Assembly (NCBI RefSeq): GCF_018219455.1
Contig: NZ_CP056122.1
Coordinates: 4,927,675 to 4,991,674, forward strand
Reading direction: 5' to 3'
Origin: Moritella sp. 5
Lineage (GTDB): Bacteria > Pseudomonadota > Gammaproteobacteria > Enterobacterales > Moritellaceae
Length of the DNA: 64,000 nucleotides
The position numbers were made by a program, and so were the translations under genes. Each line of letters begins with the position of its first letter. The first letter of the stretch is position 1. Of the stretch, positions 56,100-64,000 are shown piece after piece. The notes beneath the pieces are model-generated. The model saw nothing but the letters and a program-made list of their open reading frames with translations, ran no database searches and had not been told where the DNA came from.

Positions 56100-57137
56100 A
56101 TGGCTTCATTATTTCAACGTTTTTTTAATGTATTTGGGAACTCTAACGCGATAGGAAAAGTAAGAATAAACCCCACTAAACCTGTCATTAATAATGTTGC
56201 GACACCTAAAGTCAGTATACCTGATGTCGGTGTGAGGGATGAGATAATTGACACTAGTTCTCTTTTTTATGATTTATTGTTTAATAATCAGGAAGTGAAT
56301 ACAGAGGTTAATTTGGGCTTGAACCCATTAGAAAAAAGTATTTTGCTTAAAGTTGAAGCAAGTGTAGGGCACCCTGAAAACATTGCTTTGAATGTAGTAA
56401 GGTTACCTGTGGTATTACATAAAGTATCAAGCTTAATTGACAGCGATAATTATACTGCACAGCAATTGGCAGCCTTGATTACGCAAGATCCTGCTCTGGC
56501 TGCGGATGTTATTAAGTTAGTCAACTCTGCGCACTTTCAATTAGGCTCTCAAGAAGTGACAAGTTTACAAGAGGCCGTTGTTCGTTTAGGAGGTTTGCAA
56601 ATTAAGTCGATTGTATTGACGATCGTTATGCAAAATATAACCGAAATAAAGCCGATCTATTTTAAGTTGTTTGGTCAGTATTTATGGCAACATTCGCTAA
56701 CGACTGCCTTGTGGGCAAAAAATCTGGCGAAGAGTAGGGGAGGTGATCCTGATTTAGCATATTTCATTGGTTTGATCCATGATGTGGGTAAAATTGCATT
56801 GTTTAAATTGATTGTGGATGAGATGAATATGAGTGATCCACAGTTTAGACCAAACTCCAAGTTATTCCGTCAAATGATGACTAAGCATTCATTGCGCTTG
56901 TCTGCACTGATAGCACAATCTTGGCAGTTACCTGGACCTGTGGTTAAAGCGTTATATGAACAGGTTGAATCCAGCTCTGTTATAGAGCACACGGGGCCTG
57001 GTAAGCTATTAGAAGAGGCTAACTTATACAGTGAAATTAACTTGCTATTAGCGCAGGGATATATCTCTCAGCAGCAAGCCTGTGAGTTTTGTATCGAGCA
57101 TAAGTTAGATATTAAAGTTTGTATTGCCGGGGTATAA
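56100..57137 (+). CDS. HDOD-domain protein
   Basis: 345 aa with the start placed at the ATG at 56100 (MASLFQRFFNVFG), which has AAGG 9 nt upstream; an in-frame TTG lies six codons earlier. After an N-terminal low-complexity linker, an HDOD domain spans about residues 100-300, with the ordering PVVLHKVSSLI, ITQDPALAADVIKLVNSAHF, LQEAVVRLGG and GLIHDVGKIAL typical of it. HDOD proteins act in signalling and stress or motility control, mostly with unknown ligands; the HD metal residues are only partly present. It stands between mioC and mnmE, divergent from mioC, and is read away from oriC. Confidence 0.85.
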   Translation: MASLFQRFFNVFGNSNAIGKVRINPTKPVINNVATPKVSIPDVGVRDEIIDTSSLFYDLLFNNQEVNTEVNLGLNPLEKSILLKVEASVGHPENIALNVVRLPVVLHKVSSLIDSDNYTAQQLAALITQDPALAADVIKLVNSAHFQLGSQEVTSLQEAVVRLGGLQIKSIVLTIVMQNITEIKPIYFKLFGQYLWQHSLTTALWAKNLAKSRGGDPDLAYFIGLIHDVGKIALFKLIVDEMNMSDPQFRPNSKLFRQMMTKHSLRLSALIAQSWQLPGPVVKALYEQVESSSVIEHTGPGKLLEEANLYSEINLLLAQGYISQQQACEFCIEHKLDIKVCIAGV

Positions 57138-57183
57138 AGTCGAACTTTTAATCGACTAAAACTCATTTTTAAGGTCTAAAAAA

Positions 57184-57249
57184 ATGCTTTACAAAGTCAC
57201 TATATTTACAGTTTTAGTTGTTATTATTGTTGTTATTCTGCGGGGTTAA
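57184..57249 (+). CDS. candidate 21-residue single-helix membrane peptide
   Basis: ATG at 57184 preceded by AAGG at good spacing. The product MLYKVTIFTVLVVIIVVILRG is one hydrophobic helix with a basic residue at each end, typical of tiny bacterial membrane proteins. It follows the HDOD gene by 46 bp on the same strand and so may be its second cistron. No conservation data available; could be chance. Confidence 0.4.
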   Translation: MLYKVTIFTVLVVIIVVILRG

Positions 57250-57357
57250 GTTGTGGGTAACTCTGTGGATGGCTTTGTAATAAGGATCTGTTGAATCGTT
57301 GCTGAAGTGTGTTGGGTGTGGGCATCATGATCTTACTTCAATGGTAAATTGTGATGT

Positions 57358-57366
57358 TGTGGATAA
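57358..57366 (-). promoter_or_regulatory. DnaA box between HDOD gene and mnmE
   Basis: TGTGGATAA (TTATCCACA on the minus strand), perfect consensus, abutting the terminator stem. Two near matches, TGTGGGTAA and TGTGGATGG, lie about 100 bp to the left (57252-57270). Confidence 0.5.
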
Positions 57367-57397
57367 AGTGATGATCCCAATTAGGATCATCACTTTT
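57365..57397. terminator. bidirectional terminator, HDOD gene / mnmE
   Basis: Stem AAGTGATGATCC / GGATCATCACTT with TTTTATTTTTATTT to the right and A-rich to the left; convergent genes on each side. Confidence 0.85.
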
Positions 57398-57401
57398 ATT
57401 T

Positions 57402-58766
57402 TTATTTGCCGATACAGAATGAGGTAAAGATACGACCAAGAAGATCATCTGAAGTGAACTCGCCAGTGATTTCTGAAAGTTGCTCTTGCGCTAAGCGTAA
57501 CTCTTCAGCTAGCAGCTCTCCAGCCATGTAAACTTCAAGTTGGAGTTTACCTACCTGTAGATGCTCATAGGCTTTCTCTATCGCATCTAAGTGGCGACGT
57601 CGAGCTATAAAGCCACCTTCAGTATTACTTTGATAACCCATACATTCTTTTAAATGGGTCTTTAATTCGTCTAAACCTAGCTGTTCTTTTGCTGATATTT
57701 TAAAAACAGGGTGACCATGATCGTCACCTGTTATTAAGGTTTCACCGGTTAGATCCATTTTATTTCTAATCACGGTAAGGCCGATCGACGAAGGTAGACG
57801 ATCAATGAAATCGGGCCAGATTTCGGCAGGATCCGTTGCGTCTGTGGTTGTACCATCGACCATGAATAATACTTGATCCGCGTTATTGATCTCTTCCCAA
57901 GCACGTTCAATACCGATTTGTTCAACACGATCCGGGCTCTCGCGTAAACCCGCGGTATCAATAATATGTAATGGCATGCCATCGATATGGATATGTTCGC
58001 GTAATACGTCGCGTGTTGTACCTGCGATGTCGGTGACGATAGCGGACTCTTTACCTGCTAATGCATTTAGCAAACTTGATTTACCGGCGTTAGGACGACC
58101 AGCTATCACGACCTTCATGCCTTCGCGAATAATGCTACCTTGTTTTGCTTCTTTTTGTACTGCGGTAAGGTTATCAATGATTTTATATAATGCTTGAGCT
58201 ATTTTACCGTCAGCAAGGAAGTCGACTTCTTCTTCAGGAAAATCAATCGACGCTTCAACATAAATACGTAAGTGAATTAAACTTTCGGTTAGGGTATTAA
58301 TCTTTTTCGAGAACTCACCTTGTAGTGAGTTCATTGCTGATTTTACAGCTCGTTCAGAGGTTGCATCAATTAGATCTGCAATTGCTTCTGCTTGGGTTAA
58401 ATCCATTTTGTCATTGAGGAATGCACGCTCAGAGAATTCACCTGGACGGGCCATTCTAATTCCGTCTATTTTAAGAATACGACGCATCAGCATATCCATT
58501 ATCACGGGACCACCATGACCCTGTAACTCTAAAACATCTTCACCGGTAAATGAATTTGGTGCTTTGAACAAGATGGCAATACCTTGGTCAATTGTTTGTT
58601 GTTCTTCATCCAGGAAAGATAAGTAATCGGCTTTACGCACCGTTGGAATTTTATTTAAAATAGTTTGTGCGACTAACTCTGTTTTTGGCCCAGAGATACG
58701 AATAATACCAACACCACCTCGTCCTGGCGGTGTGGCTTGTGCAATGATTGTTTCATTAGTTAGCAT
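57402..58766 (-). CDS. mnmE: tRNA modification GTPase MnmE (TrmE)
   Basis: 454 aa, identical in length to E. coli. N-terminal tetrahydrofolate-binding domain ([15 protein letters not shown] at 13-27), helical domain, and inserted G domain with GRPNAGKSS around 223-231, DIAGTTRD around 247-254 and DTAG. The C-terminal CIGK carries the catalytic cysteine. Partner of MnmG in wobble-uridine modification. It is downstream of yidC but separated by a terminator. Confidence 0.97.
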   Translation of the reverse strand: MLTNETIIAQATPPGRGGVGIIRISGPKTELVAQTILNKIPTVRKADYLSFLDEEQQTIDQGIAILFKAPNSFTGEDVLELQGHGGPVIMDMLMRRILKIDGIRMARPGEFSERAFLNDKMDLTQAEAIADLIDATSERAVKSAMNSLQGEFSKKINTLTESLIHLRIYVEASIDFPEEEVDFLADGKIAQALYKIIDNLTAVQKEAKQGSIIREGMKVVIAGRPNAGKSSLLNALAGKESAIVTDIAGTTRDVLREHIHIDGMPLHIIDTAGLRESPDRVEQIGIERAWEEINNADQVLFMVDGTTTDATDPAEIWPDFIDRLPSSIGLTVIRNKMDLTGETLITGDDHGHPVFKISAKEQLGLDELKTHLKECMGYQSNTEGGFIARRRHLDAIEKAYEHLQVGKLQLEVYMAGELLAEELRLAQEQLSEITGEFTSDDLLGRIFTSFCIGK

Positions 58767-58799
58767 GTTATTACCCGAAGATAGTAGGTTTTTGAGATG

Positions 58800-58826
58800 A
58801 AAAAAGGCGGCACAAGGGCCGCCTTG
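58800..58826 (-). terminator. terminator after yidC
   Basis: Minus strand stem AAGGCGGC / GCCGCCTT followed by TTTTC, between yidC and mnmE. Confidence 0.88.
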
Positions 58827-58841
58827 ATAAGATTAGCAAGT

Positions 58842-60485
58842 TTATTTCTTGCTATGCAAACCTTGTTTTTCCAGTGAGCGGAAAATAATAGTTTGTTGAA
58901 TAATTGTAACTACGTTACTCATTAACCAGTATAGAACTAGTCCTGCAGGGAACCACAAGAAGAAGAAAGTAAACATAACAGGCATAAACTGCATTACTTT
59001 CTGCTGCATTGGATCCTGAACTTGTGTCGGTGACATTTTTTGGATCATGTACATAGTAACACCCATTAATAGCGGTAATACGTAGTATGGGTCTTGTGCT
59101 GATAAATCATTAATCCATAATGCGAATGGTGCGTGACGTAATTCAACACTTTCCATTAATGCCCAGTATAGTGAGATGAAAATAGGCATTTGGATGATCA
59201 TTGGGAAACAACCACCTAATGGATTTACTTTCTCTTCTTTATACAATGCCATCATTGATTGCGACATTTTTTGTTTGTCGTCGCCACATTTTTCACGTAA
59301 TGCAGTCAGTTTTGGTTGAAGTAAACGCATTTTTGCCATTGACGTGTATTGCGCTTTAGTTAGCGGATACATTGCACCACGCACGGTAAACGTGATCATG
59401 ATTACGGCAATACCCCAGTTACCAACTAAACCATGGAAGAACTGAAGTAATTTAAATAGCGGTTGTGCAATAAACCACAACCAGCTGTAATCAACAGTTA
59501 GGTCAAGGCCTTCAACTAACTCTCCCATCTCATCTTGTAATTTTGGACCAACCCAAAGTTTTGCTGAGATAGTTTTTTCGCTGTTTGCGGCAACTGTTTC
59601 AACTGGTTGTTTGAAACCAATGATCGCTTGACCTTTAGTAAACTCAGTACGACCAATGTTTAAGCTATAGAAATGGTTTTGGCTATCGCCAGGGATCCAA
59701 GCTGTTACAAAGTAATGCTGTAACATACCAACCCAACCAGCTGTAGTTGTACGGCTTAGGTTCGCATCGCTGATATCACTGAAATCGTATTTTTCATAAC
59801 GCTTATCTGTCGTGCCGAGTGCTGCACCACGATAAGCTTTCATCATCATGCTGCTACCTTCGTCTTCTGCAAGATCAATATTTTGTTTTAATTGACCGTA
59901 CATTTGCACCGAAATTGCATTAGCAGATTGGTTATTAACTTTGTAGCTAACTTCAATATCATAACTACCGCGTGTAAGAGTAAATACTTTCGTAAATTTA
60001 ACTCCATTCTCGTCTGTATATGATAATGGGATATCTAATGTGTCACCTGAAATAGTGAAGCTTTTCGCTGTCGTAGTATATTGTGGACGACCATTTGCAT
60101 TTGCATCTGGACCGTTTACGCCAATAAGACCACTTTGAGCAACGTAAACATTTGTTGCATCATTTTGTAATAAGGTGAAACGTTCTTCAGAATCTAATTC
60201 TGTAGCATGGTCAAGTAAGTCGGCGCGAACAATATCACCACCTAATGTATCGATAGTCAGTTCAAGTACATCTGAGCTAATCGTGATCAGGTTATTTGAT
60301 TGTTTGCTGTTTGGCGCATCAGTTGATGAGTCACTGCCTGCTGGTATATCGCCAGTTAAACCATTGCTGATCGCTTGAGTCGTTGTTGGTACTGCAACCG
60401 GGTTGTCTTTATTTTGCCACTCGGTGAATAGCAAAAAGCTGACAAACAATAATCCGATGACAAGTAAATTACGTTGGGATTCCAT
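58842..60485 (-). CDS. yidC: membrane protein insertase YidC
   Basis: 547 aa (E. coli 548). First membrane helix at residues 5-21, then a large periplasmic domain. The conserved insertase core from about 345 ([20 protein letters not shown], with the functional Arg; then [20 protein letters not shown]). The C-terminus is basic. Inserts inner-membrane proteins, among them the ATP synthase a and c subunits encoded in this window. Eight bp after yidD. Confidence 0.97.
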   Translation of the reverse strand: MESQRNLLVIGLLFVSFLLFTEWQNKDNPVAVPTTTQAISNGLTGDIPAGSDSSTDAPNSKQSNNLITISSDVLELTIDTLGGDIVRADLLDHATELDSEERFTLLQNDATNVYVAQSGLIGVNGPDANANGRPQYTTTAKSFTISGDTLDIPLSYTDENGVKFTKVFTLTRGSYDIEVSYKVNNQSANAISVQMYGQLKQNIDLAEDEGSSMMMKAYRGAALGTTDKRYEKYDFSDISDANLSRTTTAGWVGMLQHYFVTAWIPGDSQNHFYSLNIGRTEFTKGQAIIGFKQPVETVAANSEKTISAKLWVGPKLQDEMGELVEGLDLTVDYSWLWFIAQPLFKLLQFFHGLVGNWGIAVIMITFTVRGAMYPLTKAQYTSMAKMRLLQPKLTALREKCGDDKQKMSQSMMALYKEEKVNPLGGCFPMIIQMPIFISLYWALMESVELRHAPFALWINDLSAQDPYYVLPLLMGVTMYMIQKMSPTQVQDPMQQKVMQFMPVMFTFFFLWFPAGLVLYWLMSNVVTIIQQTIIFRSLEKQGLHSKK

Positions 60486-60492
60486 AATCTAA

Positions 60493-60744
60493 TTAATCTC
60501 TTTGTTTGGGTTCTGGTACAGGATCGTAACCATGTTTATTACTAAAAGGATGACATATTAATAGACGTTTGGCTGTGAGCCAACAACCTTTTGTAAATCC
60601 GTGGAGTTTTATTGATTCTATCGCGTATTGAGAACACGTTGGAGTGAAGCGACAGCGAGGTCCAATCATCGGACTAATGAATAATTGGTATCCTCGTATT
60701 AATTTGGTGCCTAACCATTGCAACGGCGACAAAGTTTGCGCCAT
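60493..60744 (-). CDS. yidD: membrane protein insertion efficiency factor YidD
   Basis: 83 aa (E. coli 85). Conserved [20 protein letters not shown] and [18 protein letters not shown] with three cysteines, then RLLICHPF and a GYDPVP tail. Membrane-associated helper of YidC. Its start overlaps the end of rnpA by 34 bp in another frame, the usual arrangement. Confidence 0.95.
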   Translation of the reverse strand: MAQTLSPLQWLGTKLIRGYQLFISPMIGPRCRFTPTCSQYAIESIKLHGFTKGCWLTAKRLLICHPFSNKHGYDPVPEPKQRD

Positions 60745-61067
60745 AACTTCTCCAATAATGCATCGATTTCTGCATTTTCCAAGTTTGCAATACCAGATTT
60801 AGCGATAACCACGATATCAACATTAGGAAAATCATGTTGGCGTGTCCGAAAACTTTCTCTGAATAGACGTTTAACTCGGTTACGGCCGACAGCAAGTTTA
60901 ATTGCTTTTTTAGGTACAGCTAAACCAAGACGAGGATGTCCAAGTGAGTTATTTTTGGCAAGTATAGTTATATGAGGTGAGGCTGATCGCACAGGGTCTG
61001 CGAATACGTTTTTGAAGTGTTCGGGAGTTAACAAGCGTAACTCCCGAGGAAAGCTCTTATCTATCAC
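60711..61067 (-). CDS. rnpA: ribonuclease P protein component
   Basis: 118 aa (E. coli 119). Basic protein with the RNA-binding motif [16 protein letters not shown] around residues 60-75. Protein subunit of RNase P, which trims tRNA 5' ends. Follows rpmH by 9 bp and overlaps yidD. Confidence 0.96.
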   Translation of the reverse strand: MIDKSFPRELRLLTPEHFKNVFADPVRSASPHITILAKNNSLGHPRLGLAVPKKAIKLAVGRNRVKRLFRESFRTRQHDFPNVDIVVIAKSGIANLENAEIDALLEKLWRKLCRRCNG

Positions 61068-61076
61068 GTCTGATAA

Positions 61077-61211
61077 TTAAGCGCTTAAAGTCTTACGACC
61101 TTTTGCACGGCGACGTGCAAGAACCTTACGGCCACCTACAGTTGCTTTACGTGCGCGGAAACCGTGTGAACGTTTACGCTTAAGGTTACTTGGTTGAAAA
61201 GTACGTTTCAT
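61077..61211 (-). CDS. rpmH: 50S ribosomal protein L34
   Basis: 44 aa, found by reading the minus strand directly. Starts [18 protein letters not shown] and ends KGRKTLSA; the invariant L34 sequence, very basic. First gene of rpmH-rnpA-yidD-yidC. Confidence 0.98.
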   Translation of the reverse strand: MKRTFQPSNLKRKRSHGFRARKATVGGRKVLARRRAKGRKTLSA

Positions 61212-61584
61212 AGCTTTATCCGTTATAAAATTAACTGTACAGTTATGTTGAGTTAGCCAAGAAATAATGACCGGTCGTCAACTTGACTAACACAAAAAGA
61301 GGCGGAATTTTAATCATTCTTGTAAAACAAGTCAATAATTAATCAATACTCGCCTCGTGAAAATAGCAATATCTTACTTAAATTCGATATTCTCGACCGA
61401 TTATTATGCGATTGGATACATGAAATAATAGGCTAAATTCCTATCCATATAGATAAAAATTATAATTCGGTTTAATAATTGCTGTTATTCCAATCTGATC
61501 ACAAGGGATCAAGCGGGGAATTATACAGGCTATTTACTAACTAACAAGTCAGCGCTGCTAATTTATCCACTTTATAATGTCTGA
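61212..61584. other. intergenic region upstream of rpmH
   Basis: 373 bp without a gene. Holds the presumed rpmH promoter (minus strand TTGACG near 61270-61275 as possible -35), a perfect 14-bp palindrome TAACTGTACAGTTA at 61232-61245, and one DnaA-box near match (TTATCCACT, 61563-61571). dnaA, which normally lies here in relatives, is absent. Confidence 0.6.
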
Positions 61585-62319
61585 TTATTGATTTACTCGC
61601 TGTAAAAATGTACGAGTACGAGGATCTTGCGGGTTATTAAAGATCATATCCGCGGATCCTTGTTCAATAATCTGACCTTGATCCATAAAAATCACCCGGT
61701 CTGCGATTTCTTTTGCAAATTGCATTTCGTGCGTCACAATTAGCATTGTCTGCTTTTGGTTGGCCAATTCACGCATTAATCCGAGAACTTCACCCACCCA
61801 TTCAGGGTCTAATGCTGATGTCGGCTCGTCAAATAAGATTACTTTACTTTGTGCTGCCATTGCTCGTGCTATGCCGATTCGTTGTTGCTGTCCACCTGAA
61901 AGTGAAGAAGGGTAGCTATCCTTTTTATCACTCAAACCAATACTACCAAGGATAGTAAGCGCTTCCTCTTTTGCTGTTTCAGCCGACTTACCTCGGACGG
62001 TAACTAAGCCCTCGGTTATGTTCTCGAGCGCCGTTTTATTGGCAAACAGTGCATAGTTTTGGAACACAAAGGCGGTTTTTTTACGCAGCTCCGTAATTTG
62101 TTTTTTAGTGGCACTATTGGCATCAACAACTAAATCATCAATAGTAATAGTAGCGGTTGTTGGTTGCTCTAGAAAGTTTAAACAACGTAATAGTGTTGAT
62201 TTTCCTGTTCCTGAAGGACCGATAATAACGGTGGTCTCACCTTCTTTGATATCTAAATTAATTTGGCGTAAAACCACGTTCTCACCAAAATGCTTACTTA
62301 AATTAGCTACTTTGATCAT
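61585..62319 (-). CDS. polar amino acid (cystine-like) ABC transporter, ATP-binding protein
   Basis: 244 aa. Walker [10 protein letters not shown] at residues 34-42, Q-loop in FVFQNYALF, signature LSGGQQQR around 140-147, Walker [14 protein letters not shown], and switch His in THEM. Third gene of a binding protein-permease-ATPase unit; starts 1 bp after the permease stop. Closest in style to the E. coli cystine (YecC/TcyN) and GlnQ-type ATPases. Confidence 0.93.
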   Translation of the reverse strand: MIKVANLSKHFGENVVLRQINLDIKEGETTVIIGPSGTGKSTLLRCLNFLEQPTTATITIDDLVVDANSATKKQITELRKKTAFVFQNYALFANKTALENITEGLVTVRGKSAETAKEEALTILGSIGLSDKKDSYPSSLSGGQQQRIGIARAMAAQSKVILFDEPTSALDPEWVGEVLGLMRELANQKQTMLIVTHEMQFAKEIADRVIFMDQGQIIEQGSADMIFNNPQDPRTRTFLQRVNQ

Positions 62320-62320
62320 G

Positions 62321-62986
62321 CTAATACGCCTTATTGAGATAACGTTCTAAATGAACTTGCATTTGGGTAAAGACGAGTACCACTGCCCAGTAAATTAGCG
62401 CAACAGCCAGATAGCTTTCGAAGAAGTAAAAACTTGATGAAGCTTCCATCTGCGTTTTCGCCATGATCTCGGTAACACCTAACGTAAATGCTAAAGATGT
62501 GCTTTTGATCATATCGATAAAGTAATTCATCAATGATGGTGTCGCTATTCGCGCTGCCTGTGGGAGCACGATACGGCGCATCGCTTGACCCGAGGTCATT
62601 CCGATACTGAGTGAGGCTTCCATCTGTGATTTATCCACCGCCATGATTGCTGCGCGAATACTTTCAGCTTTGTAAGCAGCAAAGTGCAGGGTTAATCCAA
62701 TCACGGATGCGGTAAATGCATCCATGTTTATCAATATAGGGAATACTCGCGGCAGACCGTAATACAGCAAAAATAACTGTACAAGGAGCGGGGTACCACG
62801 AAAGAAAGAAATAAATAACATAGCTAATTGATTGAGCACAGGTATTTTGAACGTGCGTACAACCGCTAAGCCAATGGCTATTATCAGGGCGAAAAAGACA
62901 CCAATCAGTGCCATCTGCATGGTTGTTCCCAAATACTTAAGCAGTATCGGGAACAGATTTAGCATGTACTCAAGATTAAATTGCAT
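62321..62986 (-). CDS. polar amino acid (cystine-like) ABC transporter, permease
   Basis: 221 aa, about five membrane helices. HisM/YecS-type permease with the TMP motif [19 protein letters not shown] around 64-82 and the EAA-type loop [20 protein letters not shown] around 123-142 that contacts the ATPase. It directly abuts the binding-protein stop. Confidence 0.93.
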   Translation of the reverse strand: MQFNLEYMLNLFPILLKYLGTTMQMALIGVFFALIIAIGLAVVRTFKIPVLNQLAMLFISFFRGTPLLVQLFLLYYGLPRVFPILINMDAFTASVIGLTLHFAAYKAESIRAAIMAVDKSQMEASLSIGMTSGQAMRRIVLPQAARIATPSLMNYFIDMIKSTSLAFTLGVTEIMAKTQMEASSSFYFFESYLAVALIYWAVVLVFTQMQVHLERYLNKAY

Positions 62987-63739
62987 TTATTTTACAGTGA
63001 TATCCGTTGAGAACCATTTTTCTGAAATTGCAGCTAGAGTGCCATCTGCACGCATGCTATCCAGCGTTGTATTTACTTTTAGGCGTAGTGCTTCTTGTTT
63101 TTCTGTTTTCAAAAATGGCATTGCATTTTCGATAGTTTCAAACGTTGGGCCTGCAAGTTGTAACGGTAATGGTGATTTGTTAATTAATTCAAGTGATGAT
63201 AAACGATCCATCACAAACGCATCGGTACGACCTAATGCTACATCACGTTCGATACCAGTGTCGTAGGTTTTGATGGTAATGTTGTTATTGGTATCGTATT
63301 TGCGTAATAAATCAGCAAAATTAGAGCCTAAGTTTACGCCAACTGTTTTGTTTGCAAGGTCATCAACACCATTAATTTCGGTATTGCCTTTTCTTACCAC
63401 GACTTGAGCACCATCATACACGTAAGTTTGGCTAAATGAATATTTGGCTGTGCGTGCTGGAGTGATGGTTACTTGATTTGAAATCGTATCGATACGACCT
63501 GTTTCTAGCATTCCAAATAGGCCGGAAAAATTAACAGTAATGAATTTTACTTTTGAATCATTACGTTTGGCGATCTCTTTCCATAAATCCACTTCAAAAC
63601 CTTGGAGTTGATCATTTTTTGAAAAAGTGAACGGGAAGTAGTTACCTGACATACCGACTTTAATTGTTTCTTGTGCGTGTGCTACGCTTGTTAATGTTGT
63701 ACTTACAAGCATTGCTGCTGCTAATAATAGTTTTTTCAT
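62987..63739 (-). CDS. polar amino acid (cystine-like) ABC transporter, periplasmic binding protein
   Basis: 250 aa with a clean signal peptide (MKKLLLAAAMLVSTTLTSVA, cleavage after AHA, residue 22). Family 3 solute-binding fold: KVGMSGNYFPFTF and GFEVDLWKEIAKR early, then GRIDTISNQVTITPAR, and DLANKTVGVNLGSNF for the ligand carboxyl. The ending DGTLAAISEKWFSTDIT is close to E. coli FliY/TcyJ, so cystine is the best guess. First gene of the operon. Confidence 0.92.
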   Translation of the reverse strand: MKKLLLAAAMLVSTTLTSVAHAQETIKVGMSGNYFPFTFSKNDQLQGFEVDLWKEIAKRNDSKVKFITVNFSGLFGMLETGRIDTISNQVTITPARTAKYSFSQTYVYDGAQVVVRKGNTEINGVDDLANKTVGVNLGSNFADLLRKYDTNNNITIKTYDTGIERDVALGRTDAFVMDRLSSLELINKSPLPLQLAGPTFETIENAMPFLKTEKQEALRLKVNTTLDSMRADGTLAAISEKWFSTDITVK

Positions 63740-64000
63740 GAGCCACCCTGGTTACGCAAATAATATGTTTAATGCGTGCATGATATTCTAATGTAAAATG
63801 AATTATAAATAGCGTTTAGTTATAACTAATTGCTAAAAGATAGCGTGATTTATTATATTTACTGGTTTTTTCATATCTATTCGCACCTAATTGGTTTTTA
63901 TTTTGCTTTTGTGTGGATAAGTGTTTATTCATGCTAGCGCTTATGCACAATTAGCAGTAAAATAATCCATTATTCTTTATTTTTATCTGGAGTGTGGAGA
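63740..64000. other. intergenic region at right edge with DnaA-box-like sites
   Basis: 261 bp without a recognisable gene. Contains the promoter region of the ABC operon, TGTGGATAA at 63912-63920 (perfect DnaA consensus on the minus strand) and TTATGCACA at 63941-63949. The last bases (CTGGAGTGTGGAGA) could include a ribosome site for a rightward gene beyond the window. Confidence 0.55.

Overview
The window looks like the origin-of-replication neighbourhood of a marine gammaproteobacterium. The base composition is low in G+C. The gene order mnmG-rsmG-parA-parB-atpIBEFHAGDC-glmU, an enterobacterial-type oriC between mnmG and mioC, a type-2 LeuA and protein sequences intermediate between Vibrio/Photobacterium and Shewanella point to a Moritella- or Psychromonas-like organism. 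The genus is inferred by eye only; no database search was possible.

Layout. (1) 1-1212: the 5' half of a 16S rRNA gene on the minus strand with its leader and two promoters (rrn-1, cut by the window edge). (2) 1.4-11.7 kb: three small poorly characterised genes (one a lipoprotein), leuA with a leader peptide and attenuator, a COG0523/CobW GTPase, a UPF0149 protein, a copper-efflux pair copA-cueR with a recognisable CueR-type promoter, and pgi. (3) 11.9-40.9 kb: five complete rRNA operons (rrn-2 to rrn-6) head to tail on the minus strand, each 16S-23S-5S, with no protein gene between them. Period is about 5.9-6.0 kb, and only rrn-3 carries a spacer tRNA (Glu, UUC). (4) 41.1-43.4 kb: nadE and glmU, convergent. 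(5) 43.5-53.1 kb: the F1Fo ATP synthase operon, then parB, parA, rsmG. (6) 53.3-55.2 kb: mnmG. (7) 55.24-55.53 kb: oriC. (8) 55.6-61.2 kb: mioC, an HDOD-domain gene, mnmE, yidC, yidD, rnpA, rpmH. (9) 61.6-63.7 kb: a three-gene polar amino acid (cystine-like) ABC transporter. The right edge is an intergenic region with DnaA-box-like 9-mers.

How it fits together. oriC is near 55.4 kb. Everything from mnmG leftward through all six rRNA operons, except nadE, pgi and the small genes at 1.4-2.9 kb, is read leftward and so runs with the leftward replication fork. The rRNA array is therefore both codirectional with replication and at high gene dosage, as expected for fast ribosome production. Around oriC lie genes for chromosome partition (parAB), energy (atp), rRNA and tRNA modification (rsmG, mnmG, mnmE), tRNA processing (rnpA), membrane insertion (yidC) and ribosomal protein L34.

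The most unusual thing here is the tandem rRNA array. Its inter-operon spacers are mosaics of one another. One unit (rrn-6) has lost promoter P2, four of five internal spacers lack tRNA genes, and the few rRNA differences between copies preserve structure (compensated base pairs, GNRA loop retained). These are signatures of ongoing unequal recombination and gene conversion. I saw no prophage, IS element, CRISPR array or defence system.
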